A stretch of DNA of 64,000 nt from Leptobrachium leishanense (taxonomy: Eukaryota > Chordata > Amphibia > Anura > Megophryidae): the NCBI GenBank assembly GCA_009667805.1, contig CM019069.1:50550153-50614152 (forward strand), written 5' to 3'. A program made the position numbers and the translations under genes. The notes beneath the pieces were generated by a model, which saw nothing but the letters and a program-made list of their open reading frames with translations, searched no databases and was not told the origin of the DNA. How positions within the stretch are numbered: position 1 is the first letter of the stretch; every line of letters begins with the position of its first letter. Shown piece after piece: positions 34,573-45,996 of the stretch.

Positions 34573-35658
34573 ATAGTAAAAGAACTCAATTAACAAAAAC
34601 AAAATCTCCCGTCTTTATTACTAGCAGTAATTAATTGTGGTAACATGAAATGGGAAAAAAACAATATGTAGATACTTCTAGTAATTCTAAAAATATAAGA
34701 GCGTTTTCATGCAATTCTTCAAATTAGTTCCTATAGTAATTTGTGTCTTGAATGTTTATACAATATCATATTATCAGGATGGAATCCATTTCAACATCTC
34801 TTGAAGGACCAAGACTTTTTCCAAAGCTGTGTTTAATCCTGCGTTTCCAGCCTCACCTACGATCTGACTTGTGCGATTGCCATACTAATTGGTGATAGCT
34901 CCAATGCAGCTCCAACTTCTTGGGCCAATATTTATTTCCCTTCGGTGACTTTTTCAATGTACTTTGAAAGTATGGTTTAAATGGTGAGTGGGATGAGAGG
35001 TTCGGCAGCTGGGACATATATTCTACAATTTCTCTGACAAATTTGACGCCAGGAAATCTTATTGGACTTTGAAGCAGCACAAAATGAGGACTCCATACTC
35101 TGTAATACATGGGTGCGTAGTCCTATGATCCAAAAAGTAATCAAAGGTTCGATAGAGATAATCAACTCCAAGATTTAGGAAAGAAGTGATTTATTTCACC
35201 CAAGAGGACCACACTGTTTGACAAAGACTTGCTATGAGTTGAAACATTGTCCAGTCCACTTGCGTGGAATAAATCTCTTATTTTCTGAATCCTGAAGTTG
35301 CGTTATCACTATTGATCCTTTGGTTCTATACAAATCAGCAATATCCTCTCTCCATATGAATTTCTAAGGTGCCCCATTTGGTAAACATCTGTTAGTGTGA
35401 TGAATTCTCTGAGGCATTATCTTGACCGAACTATTGCACTACTTGAAATGTAAATTTGATTTTCATATTATCTTGGCCAGTTGTCGGACGGTGACGTTAG
35501 CCAGGTGGAATTAAGTGGACAATGGATCAAGCTCCTATAGATACATCAATCTTTGGAGCCCATTCCTCCTGGGAAGCTATGGTGTCAGTTGGTTGGGGGC
35601 TGGAAAACAATGAAATTGACTGACTGGACCAGGGAAATTATGTTTAAAGAATTTGACT
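34573..35658. other. No recognised feature
   Basis: Minus-strand ORFs of 85 and 64 codons at 34853-35171 have no recognised motif; the text may be an unrecognised dispersed repeat. Nothing supported. Confidence 0.35.
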
Positions 35659-35662
35659 TTAA

Positions 35663-36135
35663 CCCTTTCGCTGCTGATCCATTTCACCCCAGTGTGCTGA
35701 GCTAATTTTTACCGGTTTCGCTCATCATGTTTAAATGCGATTTGAAGTCACATTTTATTATATATATTATGCGCAATGACGCCAGTAGGCAGGGGGAAAT
35801 CCCGGAAGCTTGGCCGACATCCAAGATGTCGGCCAGCTCCGGGAGGGGACCGCGATCCGGTGCCTGTTGGCGCTGAATCGCGATCCAGCCTCCAAGAGGT
35901 TAAAGGCAGCCACCGCTTGGAAGGGCAGGCTGTGCCCTTCCAAGCGGTGCCTGCCTTTTTTGCAGTGCCCCAAGCCGATCGGGATCCCTTCAGGCACCTT
36001 CCCCGCACTGGTGGAGGGGGGGTGAGCCTGGAACAGATTGCGGCCTGGCCGATCGCGGCTGCAAAGGGAGGACGCACGCAGCCAAGTGTATATATGCAGC
36101 AGGGCGCGCTGAGCGTGTCCTCCACATAGAAGGGG
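35663..36135. mobile_element. TTAA-flanked CCCTTTCGCTGCTG element
   Basis: TTAA at 35659-35662 and 36136-36139. The left end is CCCTTTCGCTGCTGATCC; the right end AGAAGGGG is a short inverted match. The GC-rich interior has a long hairpin at 35903-35957 with arms CACCGCTTGGAAGGGCA and its complement. ORFs on both strands across the hairpin are mirror readings of the palindrome. Confidence 0.75.
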
Positions 36136-36139
36136 TTAA

Positions 36140-37289
36140 ACCAGTTGAGTACTGGCCTTTGAAAGGGATTCATTCAATTTGAGCATGCAGTAATAGGAGG
36201 CTCTGTGTCTCATAATAAAAGTAAAGACGTTCCTAAATCTATATTAACATAGTATGGCTCATTTTTGTATTTAGATTGGACACATGGGGCTGTCTTTTGG
36301 GGGCTGTTTATGCACAAGTCCACTTATGTAGGACTATTTAGGGAATTTCAGGGATATTCAAGGAAAGGTATTGCACAATTTATTGTATTACTAGCTATAT
36401 CCTTTGTTGAATGGCCAGACCAGGAAACTGTGTATCCTGGTTGATTCCCCTTTGTCTACAAGGGAGTGGGTATTTTATAGGTTTATAATTTTATTGTAAT
36501 TGTGTGCTAAGACTTTAAATTGTTTAACTAAAGGTACTGATTTTTACACTCTAGTGGGTGGTGCTCCCTCTTGCATATTGCATGCTTTTCTAAATCACAG
36601 AGGAAAGTCATGTTTTTATTAAAGACAAGGGGTCGAGTATTATTCTCTCACAAATGCATTGTGTAAAATTATCCCTTCCAGTAGGAGTTTAGCCCTCTGT
36701 ATGGTAGTATATGTGTTGTTATTTACTGATGTTTAATGTCAGGATTATGAAACCATGATATTGGTTACAGAAGATGTTGATTTACCGATTTTTGAATGGC
36801 AGCTGCAATCTCTACGAGACTTTAAACTGGTGTTCTTGTGTTTTCTTCTCTTTACAACAGTGTGACGTTTTTCAAACCAGCTCTTTTTTTGGAAGAAAAA
36901 AAAATTGGCATCATCCTTCTCAAGATGGGGGTCTAAGCAGTCAGAACAATGAAGATTCATTCCTAAATTGAATAACAAGCTTGTTGATTGTTAGCGAAGG
37001 TGCCCTGTTGTCCCAGACTCGACAATTATTCAAGAGATTTTAATTTCTGCAAAGAATAAGTCCTGGGAAAAGGAGATGTTCTTCGTGATTATGGACTCTA
37101 CCACAAGTTAATTTTGAAGATTGAGGGATTTGGTTATGCCTCACTTTTCTGTGGTTGTTATTTGCTTCTGGGATGTTGTAAAGAAGGAGACGTGCAATAC
37201 TACTTACCTCCATATCTTTCATAAAGTTCTGATACCATGATGCAGGAAATATATAAACTGCTATCATTTAGCTTTTGATTGCCTTTTTA
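36140..37289. other. No recognised feature
   Basis: AT-rich; no element ends or long ORFs that I can support. Confidence 0.4.
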
Positions 37290-37419
37290 GGGCCATATTA
37301 CAAAGCTGGTGCTAACTTAACCAGAGCTTTTGTAAACTTACCAGAGCCATTATAGTCTGTGGGGTTGTTACGTTTACAACAGCTCTGGTTAAGTTAGCAC
37401 CAACTTTGTAATACTGCCC
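37290..37419. mobile_element. 130-bp palindromic MITE (GGGCCATATTACA)
   Basis: GGGCCATATTACAAAGCTGG then TGCTAACTTAACCAGAGC pairs with the inverted right half ending GTTAGCACCAACTTTGTAAT. A longer, nested copy of the same family is at 59106-60376. Confidence 0.82.
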
Positions 37420-37449
37420 ATAGTTTGTTTTTTAAGAAGAAAATTATAT

Positions 37450-37925
37450 ATGCTACAGTTACAGGATTTATAAAGCGCTAACAAGTTCCGTAGCGCTGTA
37501 CAATGGGAGAGGCAGAATAACAAATATACATACAAGTTAAATACACAGAACAGAATGAGAGATCCCTGCTCAAGAGCTTACAATCTAAGAGGAGAGAGGA
37601 GACACACTAGGTGAGGGTAAATAGAGAACATGAAGTAGCGGTGTGCATGTGGGCTGGGTGGGTGGATGGAGTAAGAAATGAAAAGTGGGGGATTCGGGAG
37701 TGAGATAATAAGCTTCTCTAAAGTATTGTGTTTTCAGAGACTTCTTGAAGGACTGGAGAGACGGGGAGAGTCTAATATTGCGGGGGGGGGGGCATTCCAT
37801 AGAAATTTGGCAGCTCGGGAGAAGTCCTGAAGGTGAGAGTTGGGCGTGCGGGTCCGTGGAGACGATAACGTCAGATCATTGGCAGAGCGAAGTGGTTGGG
37901 ATGGGATGTACCTGCTAATAAGTGT
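37450..37925 (-). pseudogene. L2 LINE 3' fragment, minus strand
   Basis: Reading the minus strand, the C-terminal end of the L2 polymerase is visible (RLSPSLQSFKKSLKTQYFREAY), followed by the 3' UTR and the terminal stem GCGCTACGGAACTTGTTAGC. It aligns along its length with 24930-25390 of the larger L2. Only the last ~110 codons remain, and these are interrupted. Confidence 0.85.
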
Positions 37926-39182
37926 TGCTTAAAAGTAGCGATATGCAGAATAGTAAATGTGTTCATGTAAGTAGCACCATGGTAGGTCATGATTAACCGA
38001 GAGTAACAGTACTGAGATGTGATTTACTTTTTCACGGATCCTACTAACATATACCTCATTAGACAGAACTGCTACTCATCGCCACAGCAAATTAGTAGGC
38101 TTTCTTGTGGGAACTGCTAATCGCGGGTTGTTAATTATTGTCATTACATCACTCTAACTTAAAAATCATTCCTGTAATCATGTTATTTCAAAAGTGATCT
38201 TCTTTGATAAAACCACATGTCAAGCATATAAAAATTGCAAATTGCTAAATTCGCTGACACAGGTAAAAAGAAAAGAAAAAAAGAATTCTGCTGACTATAA
38301 GTGCCCGTCTAGTGATGAATGCATTCTTGACACAGCTTCACTGTTTGGACTTCGGAAATAATGAGTATCAATGTCCTAGCAAGGGAATATGCAAAGATAA
38401 AGGAGCCCTTTGTATCCTTAATTAAGGAAACTAGCAGCAGACACTGTTCACAGATAAGAGACTGTACATAATAATCATGCATTAATATTATGTTGGGGGT
38501 TGTTCTCGGTGCGCATTTTCCAACTTCCAATTATACAGCACTTCTGCAAGGTAAGTTTAATAAAGGACGTGAATAAAACATTTTTGCCACTTTGTTCTTC
38601 ATATTAGATTTTTGTTTCTAGACTCTGAAAGCTGGGTTAGAATAAACATGCTATATTATCATATATATCATTACATTCTATAGCGTCATCCAGTAATTTA
38701 ACATTTTGAGAGAATGTACAAAGATAACCTAGCAGTAAAGTGATTATTTAGGCTTCTTTACTTCTGCTAAGTCAGACGAGAACTAACATGGCAATGCCAC
38801 AGTGGGCAGACCTTGGCAATGGTTATGGTGCAGACCACTAGGTCTCAAATCCAGACTTCAAGGACCTTGTTAGAAATTCAGAACGACATATTATGATTGC
38901 TTCTCATTACATATGCACCTCATTACAGGTCAGATAGAACAAAAACCGTCATGGGTAAATTTATTCAGTCACATTATACTTGGGAACACTTACCATGGCG
39001 TTTGGAGGCATTTCCGGGAGAAATGCTACGCTCATGATAATGGGGATTTCTGTTTTACTGTAGTAGTAACTTAGTAGGAATTTATGAAAAAACAACAATA
39101 GTTGCTAATCTCTGGCTAACAAAAAAAAGAAAAACAATACTTGATTTCTTGAAATATCCCATCTGCAGGAATGTGTTGCTGA
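37926..39182. other. No recognised feature
   Basis: AT-rich; nothing supported. Confidence 0.4.
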
Positions 39183-39846
39183 GTTCCAGCTAGGCTTGTG
39201 CACCGATTTTTTTTTCGGTTCGATTCGGTTCAATTTGTTCGGATGTTTAAACTTTTCGATTCGGCTCGTTTCGACCGATTTCTGTGTCGATTCGGTTTGA
39301 CTCGTTTTTCGTGTACATTTTTTTTCGGAATATCGACCATTTTTCGTATTTTCGTGTCACTTTGCTCGTTTTTTGTATCGACTTTTCGTGATTTCGGAAA
39401 TTTTCGTTTTTTCGGAACGTCTGTTCTCCTCGTTTCAAAGCTGTCTAACTCTATTCGTTTTGATGTAAACTACTATGGTTTACTTTTTTATACTTTATAT
39501 ATTTTTTTATAATAAATTTTTGGTTTGTTTTTCGGATCCGATAACTCATTCTGTCGATACGATAATTCTGGCGATTCTATCGTGTTTTTTTTTAATTAAA
39601 TAAAGATCCTTTTTTTCTTATGAATATACATTTCACAACTTTATTTAATCACATTAAAAAAATGGTATGAAAGGAACAAAAAAAAAGAACAAAACGATTT
39701 AAAAAACGCTAAACTGACCCGAATGGTCTGACTTTAAAAATAAAAACCAGAACAAAAGGTTTTAAAACGGAAAAATAGTTGATCAAAATGATCTGAAACG
39801 AAAAAAAATAAATAAAATGATTTAAAACAGACCAAAAAAAAATTAA

Positions 39847-40543
39847 CCCTTTCGCTGCTGAGGCATTTCACGGCTTCCCTTCACGCCTGTGTTCCTCACT
39901 GCGGTCTGCTGCTGAGCTAATTTTTAACAGTTTCGCTCCTCTTGTTTAAACGCGTTTTTTTGAAGCCTTATTTTATAATATGACTCAGACATGTTATATA
40001 TCGTTCTTTCCGGCAGACTCGGCAGATGATTCATAATATATCATTATCATATGTATGCGTCATGTCCTGTCTGTATATTATAACAAAAAATGCAATAAAA
40101 TTAGAATTTTCAATGTTTGTTTTACAAGGTGTAAAGTGTTTTTTTCACATTTTAACATGCGAGTGTTTGCGGTTATATTTTATGAGTTGCGTTTGTTAAA
40201 AAAAAATTAAATGGGGACTTGTTATATTTTTTTGGGTGAAAATTACACTATTTTTAACAAATGCACCCCATACAAAAATCCTTAGTGCAGCATCATTGTT
40301 CACATTATAATTGAAATGGGAACAATATTGCTGCATTAACAAAACAAAACAAAAACCTGTTTATTTTTTTTTATATTTTAATTTTTTTATAATTTTTAAC
40401 ATTGTCATGTTTGGTATTGTTGGAAAGGCCATGCTCTGGTCGATCCAAAGATACCAAACATTAACCAACCGATAGCTGCCGCGGATCGGGAGATAGGGGG
40501 TTCCAATGAACCCCCTATCTCCACCATTGGTCATAGTTAGGGG
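39847..40543. mobile_element. TTAA-flanked CCCTTTCGCTGCTG element inside the foldback element
   Basis: TTAA at 39843-39846 and 40544-40547; left end CCCTTTCGCTGCTGAGG. The middle (about 40065-40290) matches 29036-29275 of foldback copy 1 and, inverted, part of 53087-54200. The hairpin AGATAGGGGGTTCC... at 40489-40522 is shared with its relatives. Confidence 0.7.
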
Positions 40544-41147
40544 TTAACTCCAGAACTGACGTCATTGTAACGAGGTCTTGGGACTGTCAGCAGCTGCCGT
40601 TCCCCCACGCTGTTGTCTTCCTGCAAAGACGTGACCATGTTGGTCGTGCAGCGTCTTAGCGGGCAGCGGTGGGAGAGAGAGAGCTCATAGCTGGGAGGAG
40701 GTGTTGCGTGAAGCTGCAAACAGGGACAAACCTGAGCCGCACTGAGGATCTTTGGGTTGTGTCGGAGAAGACTTCACGCAGTGCTGCCATCAATATTTTT
40801 TGATAAATTCTTGGTTATACAATGAATGTGACTGTGGACAAAAATCCATGTTGTTGTGACATCGCCTAAGCTTAACAAAACCATGCCACGGTAATCAAAT
40901 CTCAAGGCAGTACAATAAGGTTGTGTTAGTGTGTGACATTTTTTGGCCAGGCAGGAAGTGTAGAATGTGCACAGTCACATTCATGGCCACAAATATGTTG
41001 ACAAATTTATGACAAAGGGTCCATAGAAATGTCAATAAATTTATGTACATATAATTTTAACAGTGTGGAAACCAAGCAATACATATTAACTTATTAAGTA
41101 AGGAAAAGCAACGCACACAAACAGGAAAATATAGAAAAAATAGAAAA

Positions 41148-41153
41148 TTTATT
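41148..41153 (-). terminator. Polyadenylation signal of the Myb/SANT-like gene
   Basis: AATAAA on the minus strand, about 70 bp past the proposed TGA stop at 41220-41222, in the expected position and strand. Confidence 0.55.
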
Positions 41154-41219
41154 TACAACATGCCAAGGATGGCAAACTGCCCAACGGGGCACAAACAAAC
41201 ATAGGGGAGGAGGCTGGTC

Positions 41220-43243
41220 TCACTGCCGCTCCAGGATGTCAGCGGCATTGCTAATATGCTCCCGCAATTCCTGGAGCAATTCCTGGATGGAATCGATGGT
41301 GGTTACAGCCAGGCGTAGCTCGCCGATCGCCATCCGATTTATTATTCTAATGCTGGACGTGTCCGGTCTGGCTTCTCCTTCTATATATCCAATAAATGAA
41401 AGAAGGAAAATACAGTAAGTAAAGCAGGTTTCTATTTTTGACTGAAAGTCTTGAAAAAATATAACAGTAGTATATACCAGTGCTGGCGGCCTCCTGAGGC
41501 TCTGACTCCTCCTCCGACTCCTCCGACTCCTCCTCCTCCACCACCACCGTCAGCATCTCATCCGGTGCTATATCTAAGAAATTAAAGAAATAAAAAATAC
41601 AGTAAACAACAAAACTGATTTATTTTTGAACAAAAGTCGATGCAAAATACAACAGTAAAAAAAAAACTGGACTCGCGGCCTCCTGCTGCGGCTCCGGCTC
41701 CCTCTCTCCATCGCCCTGCTCCTCCTCTTCCTCCTCCTGCTCCTCCTCCTGCTCCTCCTCTTCCTCCTCCTGCTCCTCTTGTGCTATACATAAAAAAATT
41801 AAATTAAAATACAGTAAACAAAAAATGTTTCTGTTTTTGACCAAAAGTCGTTGCAAAATAAAACAGTATATACCAGCGCTGGTGGTCGCCCGTGGCTCCT
41901 CCTCCTCCTCCACTGGGGCACTGGTGGCACCCGCCGGGGCAGATGCTGCCTTCTTCCTGTCTTCTGCCAAATCCAAAAAATAACATGTAAATAATGCAGA
42001 CTGGAAAAAATGGTATATCTATACAATATATTGCCGAAAGTATTGCGACACCCCTCCACTACCCACTAGCACTACCAGCTTGACCCACGGCTACTCCCAT
42101 CTCATAATTCTAAAGTCACAAATTATTTATTATTTCCCCTGCACATAGACATATATTACCGTTCAATTATATATTTTTGTCAGAAGTAAACATTACGTTT
42201 ATTCAATAAAAACTATTATTTGTGTTGTGTGCATACAAAGCGCATTGTGCCGACGGCTTTTAGTTATTTTATAGATGGCCTCAGCCTCAGTTTCACTTTC
42301 AGTTTCTGCGAATAAAACTGTGGATATAGCAGAAACAACAGAAATCGGCCATTTTGTTTTGAAATTTGCATCTAAAGCGTTCAATAATGACACTGCTGCA
42401 GCAAACTGAATTGCTGCGCTGCAACAATTCAGCTGCTGCTGAGGATGTATTGAACGCGGCTCTGTTTGGATGCACTTTCAGAAGAACTACATGTCCCATC
42501 CTACCACTTAGCAGAGACGCAGAGATTTTTGTTGATGTGCAGGTGGGAGCCAATATTGGGCAAGCTGCGGGTCTTCTCGTATGCATCACTCAATCACAAC
42601 AACCTCCCCCCAGCACACTACAGTACACAGTGCCAAAAGAAATCCAGCATTGTAACTTCATCTACATACATCAAATGTCACAATTTTCACGAATACGTAA
42701 AATCACAAAAAAGAAGAGCTATGGCAAAAATGCATGTATGACGAGTTGTGAAAACGCAAAGCTATACACAATCACATTGCATGAAAAAAGGACTAGATAA
42801 ATCAACGTATTTCTGTGCACATTAGCACATGCAAGCACATTATTATTATTATACAGGATTTATATAGCGCCAACAGTTTGCGCAGTGCTTTACAATATAA
42901 CATGACACTTACGTTTGGCTATGACACGCCGGATGTGCCTCAGCTGCTTCTCCCCGCGCATCTTGAGGTCGGACCAGCGTTTTCGTAGCTGGTCCTTTGT
43001 CCGGTCTTTGCCAAACAATTCCACGATGGTGGTGCGAACCTTATCGTGGATTCGGTCCTTGCGGACGTTGTTCTTCCTGCCGTAAGGGCCCTTACGGCAG
43101 TCGTAATCTTTACGATCAAAGATGCGGACCAGCTCCAACATCTCCTCAAATGCCATGTTGCTGGCCCGCTTCTTCCTGGGTGGTGTCTCATGGGTGGAAG
43201 AAGATGAGGAGGTGTCCGAATGGCACTCGTCTCTTGCAGCCAT
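41220..43243 (-). CDS. Myb/SANT-like DNA-binding protein, 4-5 exons, element-borne
   Basis: Proposed minus-strand exons are 43243-42913, 41963-41874, 41783-41667, 41567-41478 and 41380-41220. Exon 1 (110 codons plus 1 base) ends at CAAAC|GTAAGT, a strong donor. It encodes a Ser-rich start, a basic PPRKKRAS stretch (21-28) and a trihelix/Myb-SANT-like domain (31-110) ending RTKDQLRKRWSDLK. Exons 2-4 encode acidic Glu/Ala/Pro linkers; exon 5 ends in a leucine-rich helix (SIQELLQELREHI). All introns are phase 1. Without exon 3 the product is 223 residues. Exon 3 has no good GT donor in the required frame (CCAG followed by T-run), so it may be skipped. Such proteins accompany Harbinger transposases as DNA-binding partners; that role here is inference. 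Confidence 0.65.
41381..41963 (-). repeat. Tandemly duplicated exon-intron units within the Myb/SANT-like gene
   Basis: Three units of about 190-200 bp each contain an acidic exon followed by an intron resembling GTATATACTGTTTTATTTTG, then TCAAAAA and TTACTGTATTTT before a TATAG acceptor. Exons 2, 3 and 4 start CA or AA after TATAG/GCAG and end in Ala-Ser/Thr codons before the donor. Intron similarity shows that the exons arose by duplication, not only by low-complexity convergence. Confidence 0.75.
42275..42478 (+). repeat. Fragment of the GTTCAGTTCCTCAG inverted-repeat element
   Basis: Within intron 1 of the Myb/SANT-like gene; GCAGCAAACTGAATTGCTGC and GATATAGCAGAAACA correspond to about 8850-8985 of the element at 8566-9003, with considerable divergence. 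Confidence 0.6.
42838..42905 (-). repeat. L2/SINE 3' tail remnant in intron 1
   Basis: TTTATATAGCGCCAACAG followed by TTTGCGCAGTGCTTTAC, the reverse complement of the common L2-type tail, 8 bp from the exon 1 splice donor. Confidence 0.7.
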
Positions 43244-43761
43244 GATAAATAATAAAAACAATATTTTTTGGCCTGTCCAAAAAGTTGTCAAAAAACTGGC
43301 TCAATAAAGTTACGACATCCGCGCGCGCATGCGCGACCCCCGGATGAATCGGATCCGACCCGATTACAAAGGAATTATCGTATCGACAGAATTATCGGAT
43401 CATTGGAAACAAAAACAAGTGATACGCAAACGCATTTACATTACAAATACAAAATTTACAGAATCAGCGATATAACTGATAATAGTTAAATATACGATGT
43501 CCAGAATTACCGAAATGGAACCGAAATCACGAATGGAACCGAAATCATGAATAGAGCGAAAATTAATTTCGATTTGACACATTTCAAGTCCATTCGAAAA
43601 TTCCGAAAATATTTCGTTTCGGCTCGGAAAACTTTTCGGATCTGTCGGTTTTCGGGTCCGATCCGATTCAGAAATTCGGCCGAATCCGAAGACACGAATC
43701 GGGAAATTTCGTGAAAATTCCGAAATTCCGAAACCCGAAAACGCACATCCCTAGTTCCAGC

Positions 43762-44147
43762 CACGGAACCTTCTGCGAAGAAGAAGAATGCCTCCACACA
43801 TGTGTTGCTTGCACTTGATAAACAGGCATCTGTATTAAAAATGGGAAAAAAATGATAGTTTATCCAATATACCAGTTATGTTAATTTTAGATAAGTTCCT
43901 CTCCTTTTTACTTCACTGTGCTATATGAGCTATATTTGATTTTGTAAATATCCACACTATGCGAAATGTAATTCTGTAGTGTGAGCGTAGGGGATATTTC
44001 TGTAGCACAAAAGAAGTAAAAAATATTTTGATCTTTTTAATAAATAGATTGTGGTGACATTAATACCACCATTATTCTTCCACAAAATGAGTAAACTACG
44101 GCTATTGTCCATTTAACGCTGATTGCAGCGATTAAGTCCTGCAGGAA
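43762..44147. other. No recognised feature
   Basis: AT-rich spacer; nothing supported. Confidence 0.4.
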
Positions 44148-44155
44148 CCCTTGGG

Positions 44156-44883
44156 CAGGGGCGTACCTAGAACATTTGGCACCCGGGGCGGATCCTATAT
44201 TTGGCCCCCCCCCCAACTTTAAAATGTAAAAAAAAAAAAACACGCACTTTTTTTAATGTTTTCAAAAATATTTTTAGTTATAGCATTCTGGAAGGACATG
44301 ACGTATACATATAATGATATATTATGAATCTGCCAATGGTGGATCATTCATGCGCCCTCTGTGCTGTGCAATAAGGGGTGAGTGTAGATTCTTTTTGAAT
44401 AATTGTTATTTTTAAGTGATTTTGCAAACTCACAACATATCCATCCTATAGTGGTTTTTCTTTTTTCTGTAAGAGACCTTTTTATTATCAATCGTAGGAC
44501 CTTATATGTAAATTACAGACATTTTCGTTAAGTAGGCTGACTTTCTGCACTTCGCGGACCCTGCGGTGAATGGTGAGTTCACTGCAGGGTGGGGAAATTT
44601 GATTCCCCGAAGTGCAGGGAACAACAGAACACCAAAATGTTGGCGTAATTTCGGTGCTCTGTGAGTAACACCTTTAGTGGTGGGTTTTTTGCCGCCCCCT
44701 GGAAAGTGCCAGCCTAGGCCTTGCCTACCCAGCACATACTTGAAAATTAGTGAAAATACGTTAAAAAAAAAAAGAAAATTTGTGAAATCTCAATGTATCC
44801 GTCCGGGTAAAATACTTTGCAAAAGTAAAAAAAAAAAAAAAATTTTAGGATGTCACCCTTGGGGGTGGTGTCACCCAGTGTGG
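44156..44883. mobile_element. Probable hAT-type element (CAGGGGCGTACCTAG)
   Basis: The left end CAGGGGCGTACCTAGAACAT and the GCACCCGGGGCGGATCC that follows are typical of a frog hAT non-autonomous family. CCCTTGGG at 44148-44155 recurs at 44884-44891 and may be the TSD, though the right end does not show a clean inverted terminus. About 44450-44670 is a fragment of the CAGGGTTATTCAAAGAG family. Confidence 0.5.
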
Positions 44884-45175
44884 CCCTTGGGAATGCAGTT
44901 CTCTCGCTATCTTAGCAGGAGGAACTTAGTTCCCTATTGGCTGATATACTGGGAAGCTGCTATACCTTTCTATATAGACACAATTTTACAAAACTGTCTA
45001 TATTTAAGGTTTTTTTCCTGGATTTAAGTGCATTGGGAAGGCATGAGGATGACAATTTCTCAGTGTTTGCCAGAGGAATGGCATTCTCATGCATAAAGAA
45101 GTGCTGCGGATGCTACGGCTCCCAGTAATCTTTCAGACCATAGTTTACAGAAATGTTGGTGAGTTCCCACATTTA

Positions 45176-45345
45176 CAGGGCTATTCAGAGAGAGGTGAAA
45201 ACCTTGAGAATGACTGGAGAATTGAAAATTCTAGGTCAAAATAGTCAAACCAGAAAAATTCTCCCATTTATCTCACTTTCCAAATTGACTATTTGCTTTA
45301 GCTTGTTCTCTTCTCCTGCCAATTCACCTTTAATGAACAGACCTG
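45176..45345. mobile_element. Small CAGGGCTATTCAGAGAG MITE
   Basis: Related to 52859-52999: both start with C(A)GG/ATCTATTCA(A/G)AGA and share GAGAATGACTGGAGAA followed by TGAAAATTCTAGGTCAAAAT. The right end is degraded, so the limit is approximate. Confidence 0.55.
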
Positions 45346-45558
45346 CAAGTGATTTCCCATACAACCACTGTGAGGAACCAGAGTTTTTTTTTTTTAAATC
45401 AGTTTTATTAATTATACAGTTAAAAATAATTGGAAATATTCTCAATCAGTTTTTTACTGTAGCAGTCCTATTTGACAGGCAGATGTCACCATCTGCTGGC
45501 TGGAAAGCACTACTGCAGCTGGTGGTCAGTGGTGAGTCAGCTAGGGATCCATGTTTTA

Positions 45559-45994
45559 GGCTAGGGTCAGAGTGGGGCAGTCGGAACGCGCGTGCAGGCG
45601 CACTAAATCACGGCGGCAGTAGCAGCACATAACGGCCAATGACGGCCAATATACGCAGTACGTGCGTACGAAAGTGCGCCGACACCACGCAACCAGCAAA
45701 TGAACGCATTTTTATCAGAACGTGAAACCGCTGCTACTGACGTACAAAGTGCGCTGCGGCCGCATAGCAGCGTGTGTGCGTGATTAGGAGATGTCAGATG
45801 CTGCTAGTGTGCGGCCAACATAACGTTCAAACAGCCGGATTTCCCTAGACTTCTTTTTACCCCACCGTCATGAAATACGTCCAGAATTGCGCATCGTCTG
45901 ACCACTTAAGCGTATTCCGTGAAAAAATGCGTGCGCACGCATCGACGTACATTTTGACGGTGGCTGCAGAAAATGCGCTCATCTGTCCCTAGCC
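45559..45994. mobile_element. GGCTAGGGTCAGA MITE, copy 3
   Basis: Left end GGCTAGGGTCAGAGTGGGGC, right end CTCATCTGTCCCTAGCC. The interior is rich in GTACGTGCGTACG-like CpG words and resembles 56894-57320 in inverted orientation. Confidence 0.75.
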
Positions 45995-45996
45995 TA

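Larger units (their letters stand above)
39191..43753. mobile_element. Foldback-family element, copy 2, carrying a gene; 8-bp TSD GTTCCAGC
   Basis: GTTCCAGC is duplicated at 39183-39190 and 43754-43761. The termini are TAGGCTTGTGCACCGA and the inverted GCACATCCCTA. The left arm (39191-39842) matches 26795-27430 and the right arm (about 43344-43753) matches 30110-30497 of copy 1. Instead of satellite arrays, the interior holds a TTAA element (39847-40543), about 600 bp of unassigned DNA and a minus-strand Myb/SANT-like gene. No transposase is present. Confidence 0.85.

Noticed and set aside
35748..36173. Overlapping ORFs of 117-141 codons on both strands
   Set aside because: They read through the GC-rich hairpin of the TTAA element; both strands are open because the sequence is nearly palindromic.
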